Shown here piece by piece: positions 1 through 10,800 of a stretch of DNA of 64,000 bases. Below the pieces are notes generated by a model. It saw nothing but the letters and a program-made list of their open reading frames with translations, had not been told where the DNA came from and ran no database searches. The position numbers and the translations under genes were made by a program. The stretch is from Siderastrea radians. Taxonomy: Eukaryota; Cnidaria; Anthozoa; Scleractinia; Rhizangiidae. The DNA lies in NCBI GenBank assembly GCA_964017195.1, contig OZ024892.1, positions 6,764,866 through 6,828,865 of the forward strand, written 5' to 3'. Within the stretch, counting starts at the first letter, position 1. Each line of letters starts with the position of its first letter.

Positions 1-125
1 TAGTTTTATTGAAGTAATATAGTCTTTGGTAACAAGACTAGACCATTATTTGTGGGTGTTCGTTGATGTGAGGACATATTTTTGATTTTTAAAGTTAACT
101 AGAATAGCGTGACTGTGCCCCTTTA

Positions 126-235
126 ACAATTATTCACCGAAGTGGAGGTGAACAGTGATGGATATTTGCTGAGGGCACAAAGTGACGAGGTAAATGACTA
201 CCACTCTTCACCGACACTGAGGATAGCCAGCACTA
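126..235. repeat. Inverted-repeat remnant (MITE-like)
   Basis: The motif TATTCACCGAAGTGGAGGTGA on the left is loosely mirrored by ACCACTCTTCACCGACACTGA on the right, around a short centre. It resembles a dispersed coral repeat with TTCACCGA ends. Borders are uncertain and no target duplication was found. Confidence 0.35.
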
Positions 236-409
236 AATAGTTCCTTTATTCTGCAAATTGACGGATAAATTGAATGTGAAACCCACCAAAAATGCTAGTA
301 GGTGAATAGCACATACTATCCTGAGTGTGAGTATCCAATCAGAGCACGCGAAAAACATATCCACTATCCACAGAATGCACGCGCAGTAACAAAAGGAGGC
401 ACCATCCTT

Positions 410-590
410 TAAAAGCTGATTCTAACTTTTGAGTATGTGGATGAAATCCTACAGCGTGAACTTCAAATGACTCCTCGTCAACAGTACTTTCACATGGTAC
501 TATTTATATCTATGTACGTATTTTACAAATTAAAATTTGGGATTCAGCTTGAACTTCGATTTTAGGCATTCTTGGGAGTGAAAGGGTTAA
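410..590 (+). repeat. Degenerate TTAA-A family copy (106-bp unit plus right terminus)
   Basis: Contains the family signature CTAACTTTTGAGT...GTGGATGAAATCCTA, then a CAGTACTTTC block. It ends with CTTGGGAGTG AAAGGG followed by TTAA (587-590). The same terminus and unit occur at 25862, 36314, 53561, 56914 and 58874. The left terminus is not recognisable. Confidence 0.6.
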
Positions 591-1372
591 ACTCGCAAGG
601 GAAACAAAAACTTTTTCAAGAAAGCAGGAGTTCAAGACAGTGACTGGGTGGTTAAACACTGTGCCACATTTTCCAAGGGAAACAGTATCTACCCAAGATA
701 AGAGTAGTTTTGAGATACTGTTTGGATTTAAGATAGCGTGGGTCGATTATACGTACCTCACTATGCACATGTCAGTATATAGAGAGAGCTTATAAAGAAA
801 GTCTTACAATACTTGTAACAAAACATTGTAAAATGCAGCTAATGGAACATGATGCTCTTGACCCTGAGGGGTATCTATTTGTACTCTACTTTAGGCCTAT
901 AAATGTACCATTGTTTTCTTTGTTGGTGCTTTTTATATTTGGTTTTATTGTTGTATGTGGCAACCTTCTCTAGTTTACTAGTTAGTTTGCCTCTTTACTT
1001 TGGTTAAACTCATCGCAAATGATGAGCTTGGGAGCTGGTGCCTTAAAGGTTAGTGGGGGGCCAGCTGCAAGGAGCAGAGAAGAGGTATCCATGGCAACCC
1101 TGGAAGCAGGAACCACCCCAAGAGCAGCCACTAACTGACACCGTCACACTGAGTAAACTCAGTGGAGATACTTACAACAACAACAACAAGCTTTATTACC
1201 AAATAGAAAAAGGAAAAAAAGTTAAACTTTACAATATAATATATTAATACAAAAATAGGTAATGTGTACTCAGGATAACTATAAAGCTAATCGAGCTGAG
1301 TAAAACTAAGTGATGTTTAAGTACAGAGGTAGGTTGGCACTAAAGCTTGGTGAAAGCAATTAATTAGTCAAT

Positions 1373-1437
1373 TAAAAAAAGACAAAAAAAAAGAAATAAA
1401 GAAAATAAATAAAAATAAATAAATAAAATAAATAAAC
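1373..1437. repeat. A-rich AAAT microsatellite
   Basis: A run of adenines followed by interrupted AAAT/AAATA units. It is low complexity with no coding potential. Confidence 0.85.
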
Positions 1438-2156
1438 AACTACCAGTTGAAAACTCATGAGCAGTAAGACTGTAAGATGTTTAGCTTGACTTTGTTTTTA
1501 AACATTTTAAGGGGGAGGTATTACCTGTGGTAATACCTACCTGACACAAAAAAAATTCCTACGATACTGCCTGCTACTCCACAGGGAGGGTGGGGAGGGA
1601 GCGAGAATCTGCAGGAATCACAGTTGATCCAAGGACGATCAGCAAGCAACAATTTGCAAAGCAAGCAATGCAAGAATGCGAAATCAACACTAACCACGAA
1701 AACAAAAGAGGCCCTGCAAAGCCCCGAGGGCCGCCCCGTGGGCCACGTGCTGCAATGGCGGAGACTGCTGGCCAGCTCTGCTCAAGTTTAACTTTGCCTA
1801 AATGAATTTAACTACGTAAATATTTAGCCACATTTAATTCAATAAATGCTCTATTCATGTCCTCTTTATTATGATGTAAGGTCTAGTAATTGCATGGTAC
1901 AACTTTAGCCATTGGCTTAGACTATGGACACAGTCTAGCTATAAAATTCTCTTTACAAGGTTCAGAGTCACATGAACTAACTTCAAATAGACAAATTTGC
2001 TAGTGGCAATCGGAACAGTGACCTTAATTCACAGAAAAGTCGGTTGCTTGGCAACCTCACCTAGCATCAAACTGTTTTAAAAGTTATTGAAAACCCTGGT
2101 GTATGCTTGTGATATCTCTTATTTCACAACAAAATGCATTTTTCCTTGATTTGAAG

Positions 2157-5100
2157 GGGAACCAGCTATTTCTGATGACAGAGACTCTGGACGAGTTCTT
2201 GCACTTGGTCAGGGAGACGTTGGCCAGCTGGGACTTGGTGAAGATATCTTAGAAAGAAAGAAGCCAGCCCTGGTGAAGGGACTTGATGGACTAAAGATTG
2301 TCCAAGTGGAATGTGGTGGAATGCATACCGTGGCACTCACTAATGATGGAAAGGTAACCAAAGGATTTTTTTTAATATTGCATACCTGCCAACTGTCTCA
2401 ATTTAATCGGAATTGTTTGGATTTTTGAGTCTCAAAACCTGTTAAAAAATTGGGACATTCCGATTTTCAAGAGGAAAAAAAGACGTTAATTTTTTCTTTT
2501 GTAAAATATGGAACTGGGTTGTTAAAGATTGGTCTTGACTCTTCTAAATCCTATTGTTTTGTGTAATACATGTAGTGCTTGAGACCATTGAATAACACCT
2601 GAGAATTCTAATGCTAAAACAGCACAGTACAGGCAATCTGGTCACCTTTAGTAGAATGGAGGAGTGAGCACAAAGTTGAGATAAGTAGAAGGACAAAGAG
2701 CACAAGGTGTCTTGATCCAGCCTTCTACTACTCCTGTACTTCTTTGTGTGGCAAATCTGAATAATTGTGTTCTCACTCAAATTTTCCTGTGAGCTCGTAC
2801 TTATGCTTGCACTTATCACACAAACTGGAATCAAGCAAAAGTTGAACTTGACAAATTTAACCCTGAGACATTTAGAAAACTCCTCATCAGAAATTAATAA
2901 CCACTCTTGTATTTTGGCAAATTGCATAATTTGGCAAAACTACAATTAGATTAAAATGACAAAACATTTTTTGAAGATGTTCTCCTTGCCATTGCCGTCA
3001 TGGTTGCATGAGTTCGTTGATACCTGCTTGTAGCACACTCCTCGCATCTGTGGCTCTGCATACGCATTATACATTTTGATAGATGTATTTCATTGGCATC
3101 ATCTACAAATAAAAGGCACCTAACATGTACATAACAGTGGCAGGTTGTGGTTGCATACCACCATCCTGGTTACCTAAAATTGCTAACACCTGCTCGTAGC
3201 ACCTCCCCCTTCCCAGCACAAAATCCCCCAGTCTCATGTTCTTGCCACAAATATAAAAAAACGGCACCAAAAAAAACACAACACAGCAAAATTTTAAAAT
3301 ATTACTTGTCTTCAGCACTTAAGTTGTGAAAATCAAAAATTGCATTTTGTGAGAAATACTAGAAAGATGCAAACTCTAAGAATTATTTTCCTGCAAAACT
3401 GTAAAGCAACGCCTAAAGAAAGGTTCACCACCCACTCACATACCATAATGGAGGTTGGCTGGGTTATCCAGGAGCCTTCACTGTGGTCATCCAGCCCCAG
3501 ATGGACTATTAATCCATTGCTGGCAAATCCCCGCAACCCAGCCATGAGCCCCACATGTATGCCCTGGCACCCATCACACTTACTCAGTCAGTGGAGATAT
3601 GTAAATTAGGCAATGAAAGGGAGGGAGGGATGGGGTAGAAGAAACCTGCAGAACGCCAAATAAATACTTCATTGATATGAGCAGTTCACAGCATGCTATT
3701 TGCAGTAAAAGTACACATACTGAGCCTGGCAGCAACTTAACAACAGCTGACTGCCAACACTTAAAGACCACATGCTCTTTGTTGGTGGTTAATTTGGCTA
3801 CATTTCATTTAACTTCACCTACAAAAGTCACATGTTAACCCTTTAAGCCCCAGCATCATTATGCAAATTCTCCTTACTGGCCTCTATACATTTTGTTGAG
3901 GACTAGGTGGGAGAACTTGTTTAAACATCAAAACTTGTAATTCATCTTCATTAATCAATTCCTTAATTCTCATGACTTGTGTGTGTTATAAGGCACTGAC
4001 ATCATGAGGAGAAATTTGATGCTGATCACCTTTGGGGGTTTATGGTGTTAGATGGTGTTACACAAAACTTGGTGGGGATTGGTAGGGCAGACGTGTGGGT
4101 ATTACTCAGCCATTGTGTCAATACAATCTTGAGTGGTGCTCCAAAATGATTTGTTTCTCTCAGAATCGAAACTGTCGTATTTTGTTACACAGGTGTACAC
4201 ATGGGGTTGTAATGATGAAGGTGGGCTGGGTCGTCCAACGTCAAGTAGCGACGGTGAAGAGTTTACTGCTGGTCTGGTGGAAGACATGGAAAGTGTTAAT
4301 GTAGTCATGGTATCTGCAGGAGACAGTCATACAATGGCTTTATCAGACAAAGGAACTGTGTTTGGATGGGGCACATACAGGGTAATAAAACTTGATGACA
4401 TCGTTAATGACAGTAATTAACAATTCAGTGACAGGGTTTAGAATTCCAGGTCTTGTTACCATAGACTTTGGCAATTTGTATCTGTGTTTTCTCTTTATGT
4501 GTGTGTAGTGATTGTACACTCTTAAATGTTTCATCAAAATATCCATGATCAATGTTTTACATCAAGATATAAAACTTTCTTCCCAGCATTGAAAATCCTG
4601 ATAAAACACTCCATAAATAATATTACATTTTACAACCCCATAAGTGACATACGAGATATACTTTTCAGGCCAAATGTACATTTCAAAACATTGGACTTTG
4701 GGTCACTAATGGAATGTCTTGCAGTTCCATCAACCATAACCTGGTAACATTTTAACAAGAAACTTAGTTTTGGTGTGAAAATGCCAGGCTTTTAATCCCA
4801 AATGCCAATCACATTCTGACATTCATGTCAGGAGCCCTTCAATCCTATTGTTTTTACTTCTAATTTTCTTTGTTTTTGCTGTATTGGAATTCATTTTTTA
4901 TGAACTGGAACATGTATAGCGTGAATTTTGGGAATGATGTTAACGACCAGTGTCACAGTTTAGCTGTTTAACTTTACTATATATTTGTTGTCATTGTAGT
5001 TCAACAAAATTTGAGACAAACAGTAATCATTTTAGTTTTCAGAAGCCATTGAACAAGGAAAGGTTTTAGCGTAAGTACATACATTTATACTTCATAACAA

Positions 5101-5946
5101 TGGTTTTTCTTTACTTAGGATGCAAGTGGACAGGTTGGCCTTCAAGCAGATGGTATTAAACACAAGCCAGTTGTTATTCTGGCTCTACAAAATGACCCAG
5201 TCACCAAGATAGCTTCTGGAAACGACCACACTGTTGCACTGACAAAGAACGGAAACATCTTCACCTGGGGATGTGCAGAGCAAGGTCAGTTAGGAAGAAT
5301 AATGGGTTGTTTTACCAGTCGAGGAGGACGCAGGGGTTTGCAGTACATTCTGAACCCCAAACAAGTCAGGGACAGGAAGAAGGGACTTAAATTTAAAGAT
5401 GTTTTCTGTGGTAGCTATTCAACATTCGCAGTTGCTCAAGATGACTCAGTTTATGCTTGGGGGTTGAACAACTATGGCCAACTAGGAACCGGAGATGTGG
5501 AGACGTTATATGCTCCCGTCAAAGTTGAATCACTGGCATCTTTAAGTGACAAATGCATTAGGATAGCTAGCGGCCAGCACCATACAATTGTCCTTGATGC
5601 ATCTGGTAAAGTGTATGCAATGGGAAGAGCAGAGTATGGAAGGCTTGGCATAGGTGATGATGCGAAGGAGACATCGATCCCGGTACAGGTCACCGCACTG
5701 GATAGCAGCCACATTCACGAGGTTGCTTGTGGTGAAGCTGTGAGCTTTGCAGTCTCAAGCAAGGGTGATCTGTACTCTTGGGGTTTTGGAAGTTGTTTAC
5801 AGCTGGGAACTGGAGAGGACGAGGATGAGTTCTTACCCACTAAAGTGCAAGGAAAGAATTTGCAGTCTGATTTGCATGAGGTGTTAGGAGTGTCGGCCGG
5901 AGGACAGCATACAGCTATGCTTGTAAGGGACAGGACAACACAGTGA
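2157..5946 (+). CDS. RCC1: RCC1, Ran guanine-nucleotide exchange factor (5' partial)
   Basis: RCC1 is the chromatin-bound exchange factor that loads Ran with GTP in the nucleus, driving nuclear transport and spindle assembly. Three coding exons were read: 2157-2353, 4193-4381 and 5119-5946 (stop TGA). Borders are AG/GT at each junction, and the two introns shown are phase 0. The joined frame matches vertebrate RCC1 blade by blade: [105 protein letters not shown] and [10 protein letters not shown]. These are the Gly-rich repeats of the seven-bladed beta-propeller. The GNDH and GQHH loops that carry Ran-contact residues in the human protein are present. The N-terminal basic tail and start codon are missing: exon 2157 begins with GG completing an earlier codon, so at least one more exon lies upstream. 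The last exon is 828 nt and uninterrupted. Identity is near certain from the unbroken collinear match. Confidence 0.96.
2354..4192 (+). other. RCC1 intron between the first two recognised exons
   Basis: A 1.8 kb intron, GTAACC at the donor and TTACACAG at the acceptor. It holds a TTAA-B MITE (3835-4050). No conserved exon was seen in the rest. Confidence 0.8.
3835..4050. mobile_element. TTAA-B MITE copy 1
   Basis: Begins TTAACCCTTTAAGCCCCAGC and ends with a decayed mirror of it. Internal landmarks shared with the other copies are TTCTCCTTACTGG, GGGAGAACTTG, AATTCTCATGAC and AGGAGAAATTTGATGCTGATC. It is about 215 bp with no coding capacity. Confidence 0.75.
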
Positions 5947-7865
5947 AATGACAGTTCTGTCAAGATTGGTGAGTGTGCTGCGATTCATAGCATGGATGCC
6001 TGATGCTACAGAAAGTTGGACGTGAATCATGATAAATTTTGTCAACAGTCAGTTTTAATATTTTTGTTTTTAATGATGTACAAATTGTACATGTGTACAA
6101 TATTACACAAGCAGTGAAAGTTGTTTTTGCTTAAGGCAACACAGTCTAATTGCTTGTAAATATAATGAACATCTCTTTAATGCAACAAGGCAGAGGGTAA
6201 CAATACCACTCAGAAATAAGCAATCCAAAACACAATTTCTTCGGGCAACAGTTAAAGTGCTCTGCTTGTTGAAAGAATGTTCTTGATCAAACATTGCTTA
6301 ATTTTAACATTGCTTAATAATTATGGATAATTCAAATCGGGAGGCTATGTTTACAGCATTGATAAGTATAAAACACAAGGTTTCCATGGAAATCACTACA
6401 TGGACGTGTGAAAAACCTGCATTGTGTAAAGCTTTTCTTATGCAAAATGATATTTACGTGGGACATTCTAATGAGCAAACCAAAACATGTTGGCTTTGAA
6501 TTCAAAGCAAATGCAAACACGTTATAGTACGTTGAGTTTGTTTGAGTGAGGCAACCTTCTGTTAAAATTTGTTGGATGGTACACTTATGTCTGAGCGGTA
6601 CTGTACTCTCTGCAGAATTTCATTCCTGTACTATTTCTCCCTTTTAATACAGATACGGTACTTCTCGACAATAAACTGTTGAATCTGATCACAAAAACGT
6701 CTGTTATAAACCAAGGCACTTTAACAACACTATCTGGAATGTGAATGAAAATGTGTTTCAACTTCAAATAGATGCAACGTAAGTTTAATTATGTGGTAAT
6801 AAATTAACCTCAATGTAGCGAGAGGTAATTCATAAAACCCATGAACTAAACACTATTAGTTATGGTGTTACTTTCAATGTTTCCATTGTTTTTTTTTGTT
6901 TGTTTGTTGTTGTTGTTGTTTTTTTTAGCAACTGTAGAGTCTGACACTGTTTCATGGGTTTTGTGAAATCACTCTGATAAAAACAAAGTCGCATCCAAAA
7001 CAGTCATGTTTTATTGACATCATCATGAGGACCGCTTTGTGAACCTTTCTCTTACTATTTACAGATCAAAATGATCTATTGATCAGTACAATATTTTCTA
7101 ACTTATTCTAAAGTAAATGCACTCTCCTTTCTTAAGTTAACTTTGAAAATGATGTAGTACAACTGTTAATACAAATTTTCTTTTGTTGTTGTTTCTCTTC
7201 TCCTAACTTCAATAATTTACAACATTTCATAAAAAAATTGTTTTATGCATAAGTAAGTACAAACTTGAATATTATTTTTTTGCTACAGCAATTTTATGTC
7301 AAGAAATCTTTTTGCCTGCTTGTTAAAATATTGTTGAAACTGTTATCAATGAAAATAATTTTGTTTTTTCATTATAATTTTGCAGAGAATAGCTCCCATG
7401 GAGCAAATGTGATGGTGAATAAAGTTATTTTTACCAGTTGAAACTTGGGATTGTTAAGACAACCGAACCTAGGTCAATGGCTTTCTAAGCAGGAATTATT
7501 TCAATACACCACCAATGTGAGCTTTCAGACAATATCCATACCCTCCCCACAGATGGTCATTGGAAATTCTGAGGGGTGGAGGACTTCAAAAGCCAATTTT
7601 TTTCATCGAAAGTATGAAGCTAAACCAGATTTTCGTAAGGGATGGTGGGGTTCAAACCAAAAACCATCCACAGTGGGGGTGTAGATATTTTCTGGAACTA
7701 CAATGTCAGTTGCCGGTATCCCTTACTTTTTGAGTACACAAGCTGCCTAACCCCAACAAAGGGCTAGCCTTTCTTACATGGTATAGCATGTCATAAAGTG
7801 TCTACCTATTGTGTTACTAAATCAACTGAGTGCAGAAGAGACACTCCCGCTCAGCCAAAGCCTCA
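5947..7865. other. Convergent RCC1 / XRCC3 3' region
   Basis: Lies between the RCC1 stop (5946) and the XRCC3 stop (7866, other strand). Possible RCC1 poly(A) signals AATAAA occur at 6670-6675 and 7418-7423. A T-rich tract with TTG repeats lies at about 6890-6926. No other conserved coding sequence was seen. Confidence 0.6.
6670..6675 (+). terminator. Candidate RCC1 poly(A) signal
   Basis: An AATAAA hexamer 0.7 kb downstream of the RCC1 stop. A second AATAAA at 7418-7423 is an equally possible site; transcript ends would decide. Confidence 0.35.
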
Positions 7866-10800
7866 TCACCTATCCTGATACCCATGAACACCCTCCCCAT
7901 TGATGTAGAACAAACAAGTGGAGCTTGGAAGATGAGGTGCAAAGACAACCCTTAGACATCTCTTGATTACTGAGCTTGTATTCTAACAAAAAAAAACAAA
8001 TTTAGAAAAAACTCATCAAATGATACAACAGGCAAAACAAGATCACATCAGGCTAATAATACATTGGATAACTCGATTTAAGTCCCATTTCTCTTCGAAT
8101 TCACCCCACTTTTCAGTCATTTTTACTTGGTTAACTCGAACTCGCATAACTCAAATTCCCCGCTAACTCAAACTAAATTTTGTTTCCCTTGATCAAAATT
8201 TACCCCGATGACTCAAATTCTGGTTCTTGCAACTCACCACGGATGCCCATTGAAATATCCCATTAGCTCTTCTTGTCGTGTAATCGGATTTTAACGCTAA
8301 AATTAACACTGCAGCAATTTGATTTTAATTAGTGCAACGAACAGACCACATAATTATTTGACAGTCATTTCCTGATCTTATAGTCTTGAGTGTAACTGAG
8401 TTACATTCACAGCACTGTATTATCATAAGAATGCATAATCGTGTTACAGTTTCTGATGAGATAAGTTTAATTTGCACCGTACTGTATACTGACGTGCTGA
8501 AAAAGCAGTAAACTACCAATTATTTAAAGGAGATCACTCCAGAAACGGTGTATGAGACCAGCAGTCAGGTAACGTGGGCTCGTGTTTTTTTTGTTACCCG
8601 ACTGCTGGTCTCCTGGTACAATTTGACATCACGGACAATTCAAAATGGCAGTGCGCAGTGTTTAATTTTGGTCCTCTTTGGAGAGGAATTTCAGTGGGAT
8701 CGGATGCAATTTAAAACCCCAAAACCACGGTCAGTAACTCGACTTAGTGTTTCAAAGAATACACTGTTTCTGCAGTGACCTTCTCCTTTAACATGGCAAA
8801 TTGGATATTCAATCGACCCGATAACTTGAACCCCCGGCTAACTTGAACTGTTTTCATTTCCCTTCAGAGTTCGAGTTGCCAAGGTTCTACTGTAGAGGTC
8901 ATGGTTTTGATTCCCGTTCAAGCCTGAATTTTTTCAGGTTTCTTCTTTTCAACTGCTTAGGTTGAAACACCTTCACTGCGATGATCTACATATAATTCCA
9001 TCTTTATCCGCAGTTCAAATATATGAATTTCATATATTGATGTTGAAGGTTGTACTGTATTTATTAATGAACATGAAAGGAGATACAGTTGTATTTCTTT
9101 AACGTGGCCACCAAAGGGAAAGAGTTGAGTGTCCATGTTACTGAGGTAGAGTTCATATGAGCTTTGGACTCTAGGATCAAGTGAAATGTTTATATTACAG
9201 AGAGGTGTCTTACAAGGGTAGTGTTCTGTGAATTTTGGCTAGTTTCTCAAGGGGTTTCAGGGCCAGGCACTGGGTAAATTGACCGGCTGTGAAGATGATT
9301 TTGCCCAACTGCTTAGTGTGAAGAAGTTATATTTTATTACCCCGCCATTTTTTGATAGTCACTAGCCTGCTTGGCTAAACAAATATTTGTCACAAACTTC
9401 CCCTGCACCACTTGGACTCGTACCTTGCGTGACTGTGATAAATTTTGTACCCTGAGGGGAGGGAGAACAACGGCAGGGTCTAATGCCCCTGGGGCTTTTC
9501 TTGTTTAAAAACGATTTTGCTTGACAGTGAAAAACAGTTGCCCTCCTGCTCAAAATCCTTAATAAGCACGGGAATTAAAATATTAATAAGTGAACTGTCT
9601 GTAATGAAGAGTCGACCTGTATTATAGAGGTCTCCGAAAGAGCATAGGATTAACTACTAACAACACTTACCTTGTTATCTAATGTGTCATTGAGTGACTG
9701 TATCAGTTGCTCTGTCCTGGATAACATCAGTCGCACAGTCACCATACTGGACCAGGCCATTCCAAGGGCCGGAATCACAGCCTTGTGACTTCCAGTTGAT
9801 CCTCTGATAAGAAAAATAATGATTGGAATCAAAACGTCTAAAGTTATGTCTCTGATACAACAAGTGGTCCTTCTTTTCTTTGTAGGCCTTTTATAGCAGT
9901 TAAGCGAGAGTTCTCAGACTGTTCAATTTGTTTTTTCATCTCGTAAAAAACTGGACAGGGCATGCGCATATATCACAGCATACATATCAAGAGATATGTA
10001 CAGTATCTTGTCTGAAGAAAATTTATTGCAGCCCCAATTAAGGACATTTTTGAGATGTGAGACTTCATTGGAGAGGGGCAATTATCTCAAAATAAATTTT
10101 TAAAAGGGCATTTATTACAGAGTCAGCATGATTTATGTGTATGATTGAAACACAGTAATCTGTCTCCATTGCAGTACAATTGACAAACCTGTTGTTCGCA
10201 GTTTGAATAACATCAGAAACCTGAAAGTAAAATTAAGAGAACATTATTGCTCCTTCATAATTAAATTTGCAATGAACTACAGACAAAACAAAATTATGAA
10301 TTTTAAGCTTTTTTAAGCCTCCCCTTGAAGAGGTGTAAAACTAGTTTAGTCAATTAGAACGGTGAAAATGAAAGAAACAAGAATTCCTTTAAAGCATGCT
10401 CAGAAAGAATACATTTTATAAAATAAACTCCTACATACATGTACAGGGTACCAGACTGAAACATGTAGCACATACAGACAAACCTGATTTACAACCACCA
10501 CAGGAATACCATACTGAAACATATAGGAGAGACAAACCTGGTTTACACAAACCACAGGATTACCATTGATACTGAAACATCCAGGAGAGACAAACCTGAT
10601 GTACACACACCACAGGAATACCATACTGAAACATATAGGAGAGACAAACCTTGGTTTACACACACCACAGGAATACCATACTGAGACATACAGGAGAGAC
10701 AAACCTGGTTTACACACACCACCGGAATCCCATACTGAAACATGCAGGAGAGACAAACCTGATGTATACACACCACGGGACTACCATACTGAGACATGTA

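Larger units (their letters stand above)
1..2156. other. Sequence upstream of the first recognised RCC1 exon
   Basis: No conserved coding exon was recognised here. The RCC1 coding exon at 2157 starts with two bases that complete a codon begun in an upstream exon, so this stretch is either RCC1 intron or holds an unrecognised, poorly conserved N-terminal exon. It contains an inverted-repeat remnant (about 126-235), a copy of the TTAA-A repeat family (about 410-590), an AAAT-type microsatellite (1373-1437) and a small palindrome, GGTATTACC / GGTAATACC, near 1516-1537. Confidence 0.5.
8062..8892. mobile_element. Tigger/mariner-like MITE with nested insertion
   Basis: The right end reads GAGTTCGAGTTGCCAAGG TTCTACTG followed by TA, a pogo/Tigger-type terminus; the left end (CATTGGATAACTCGA) is decayed. 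The interior has many copies of (A/T)AACTCGAA or TAACTCAAA next to TTTCCCTT, as in the cleaner relative at 54152-54779. A second MITE (8524-8791) is inserted inside it. It lies in XRCC3 intron 6. Confidence 0.6.

Noticed and set aside
1590..1805. 71-aa + strand frame with KRGPAKPRGPPRGPR as a possible basic N-terminus of RCC1
   Set aside because: It ends in a stop rather than at a usable donor in the required phase, and shows no RCC1-specific motif.
9362..9553. - strand frame as the XRCC3 C-terminal exon
   Set aside because: No match to the XRCC3 C-terminus; the true last exon with VVFAPHLPSSTC was found at 7866-7982.
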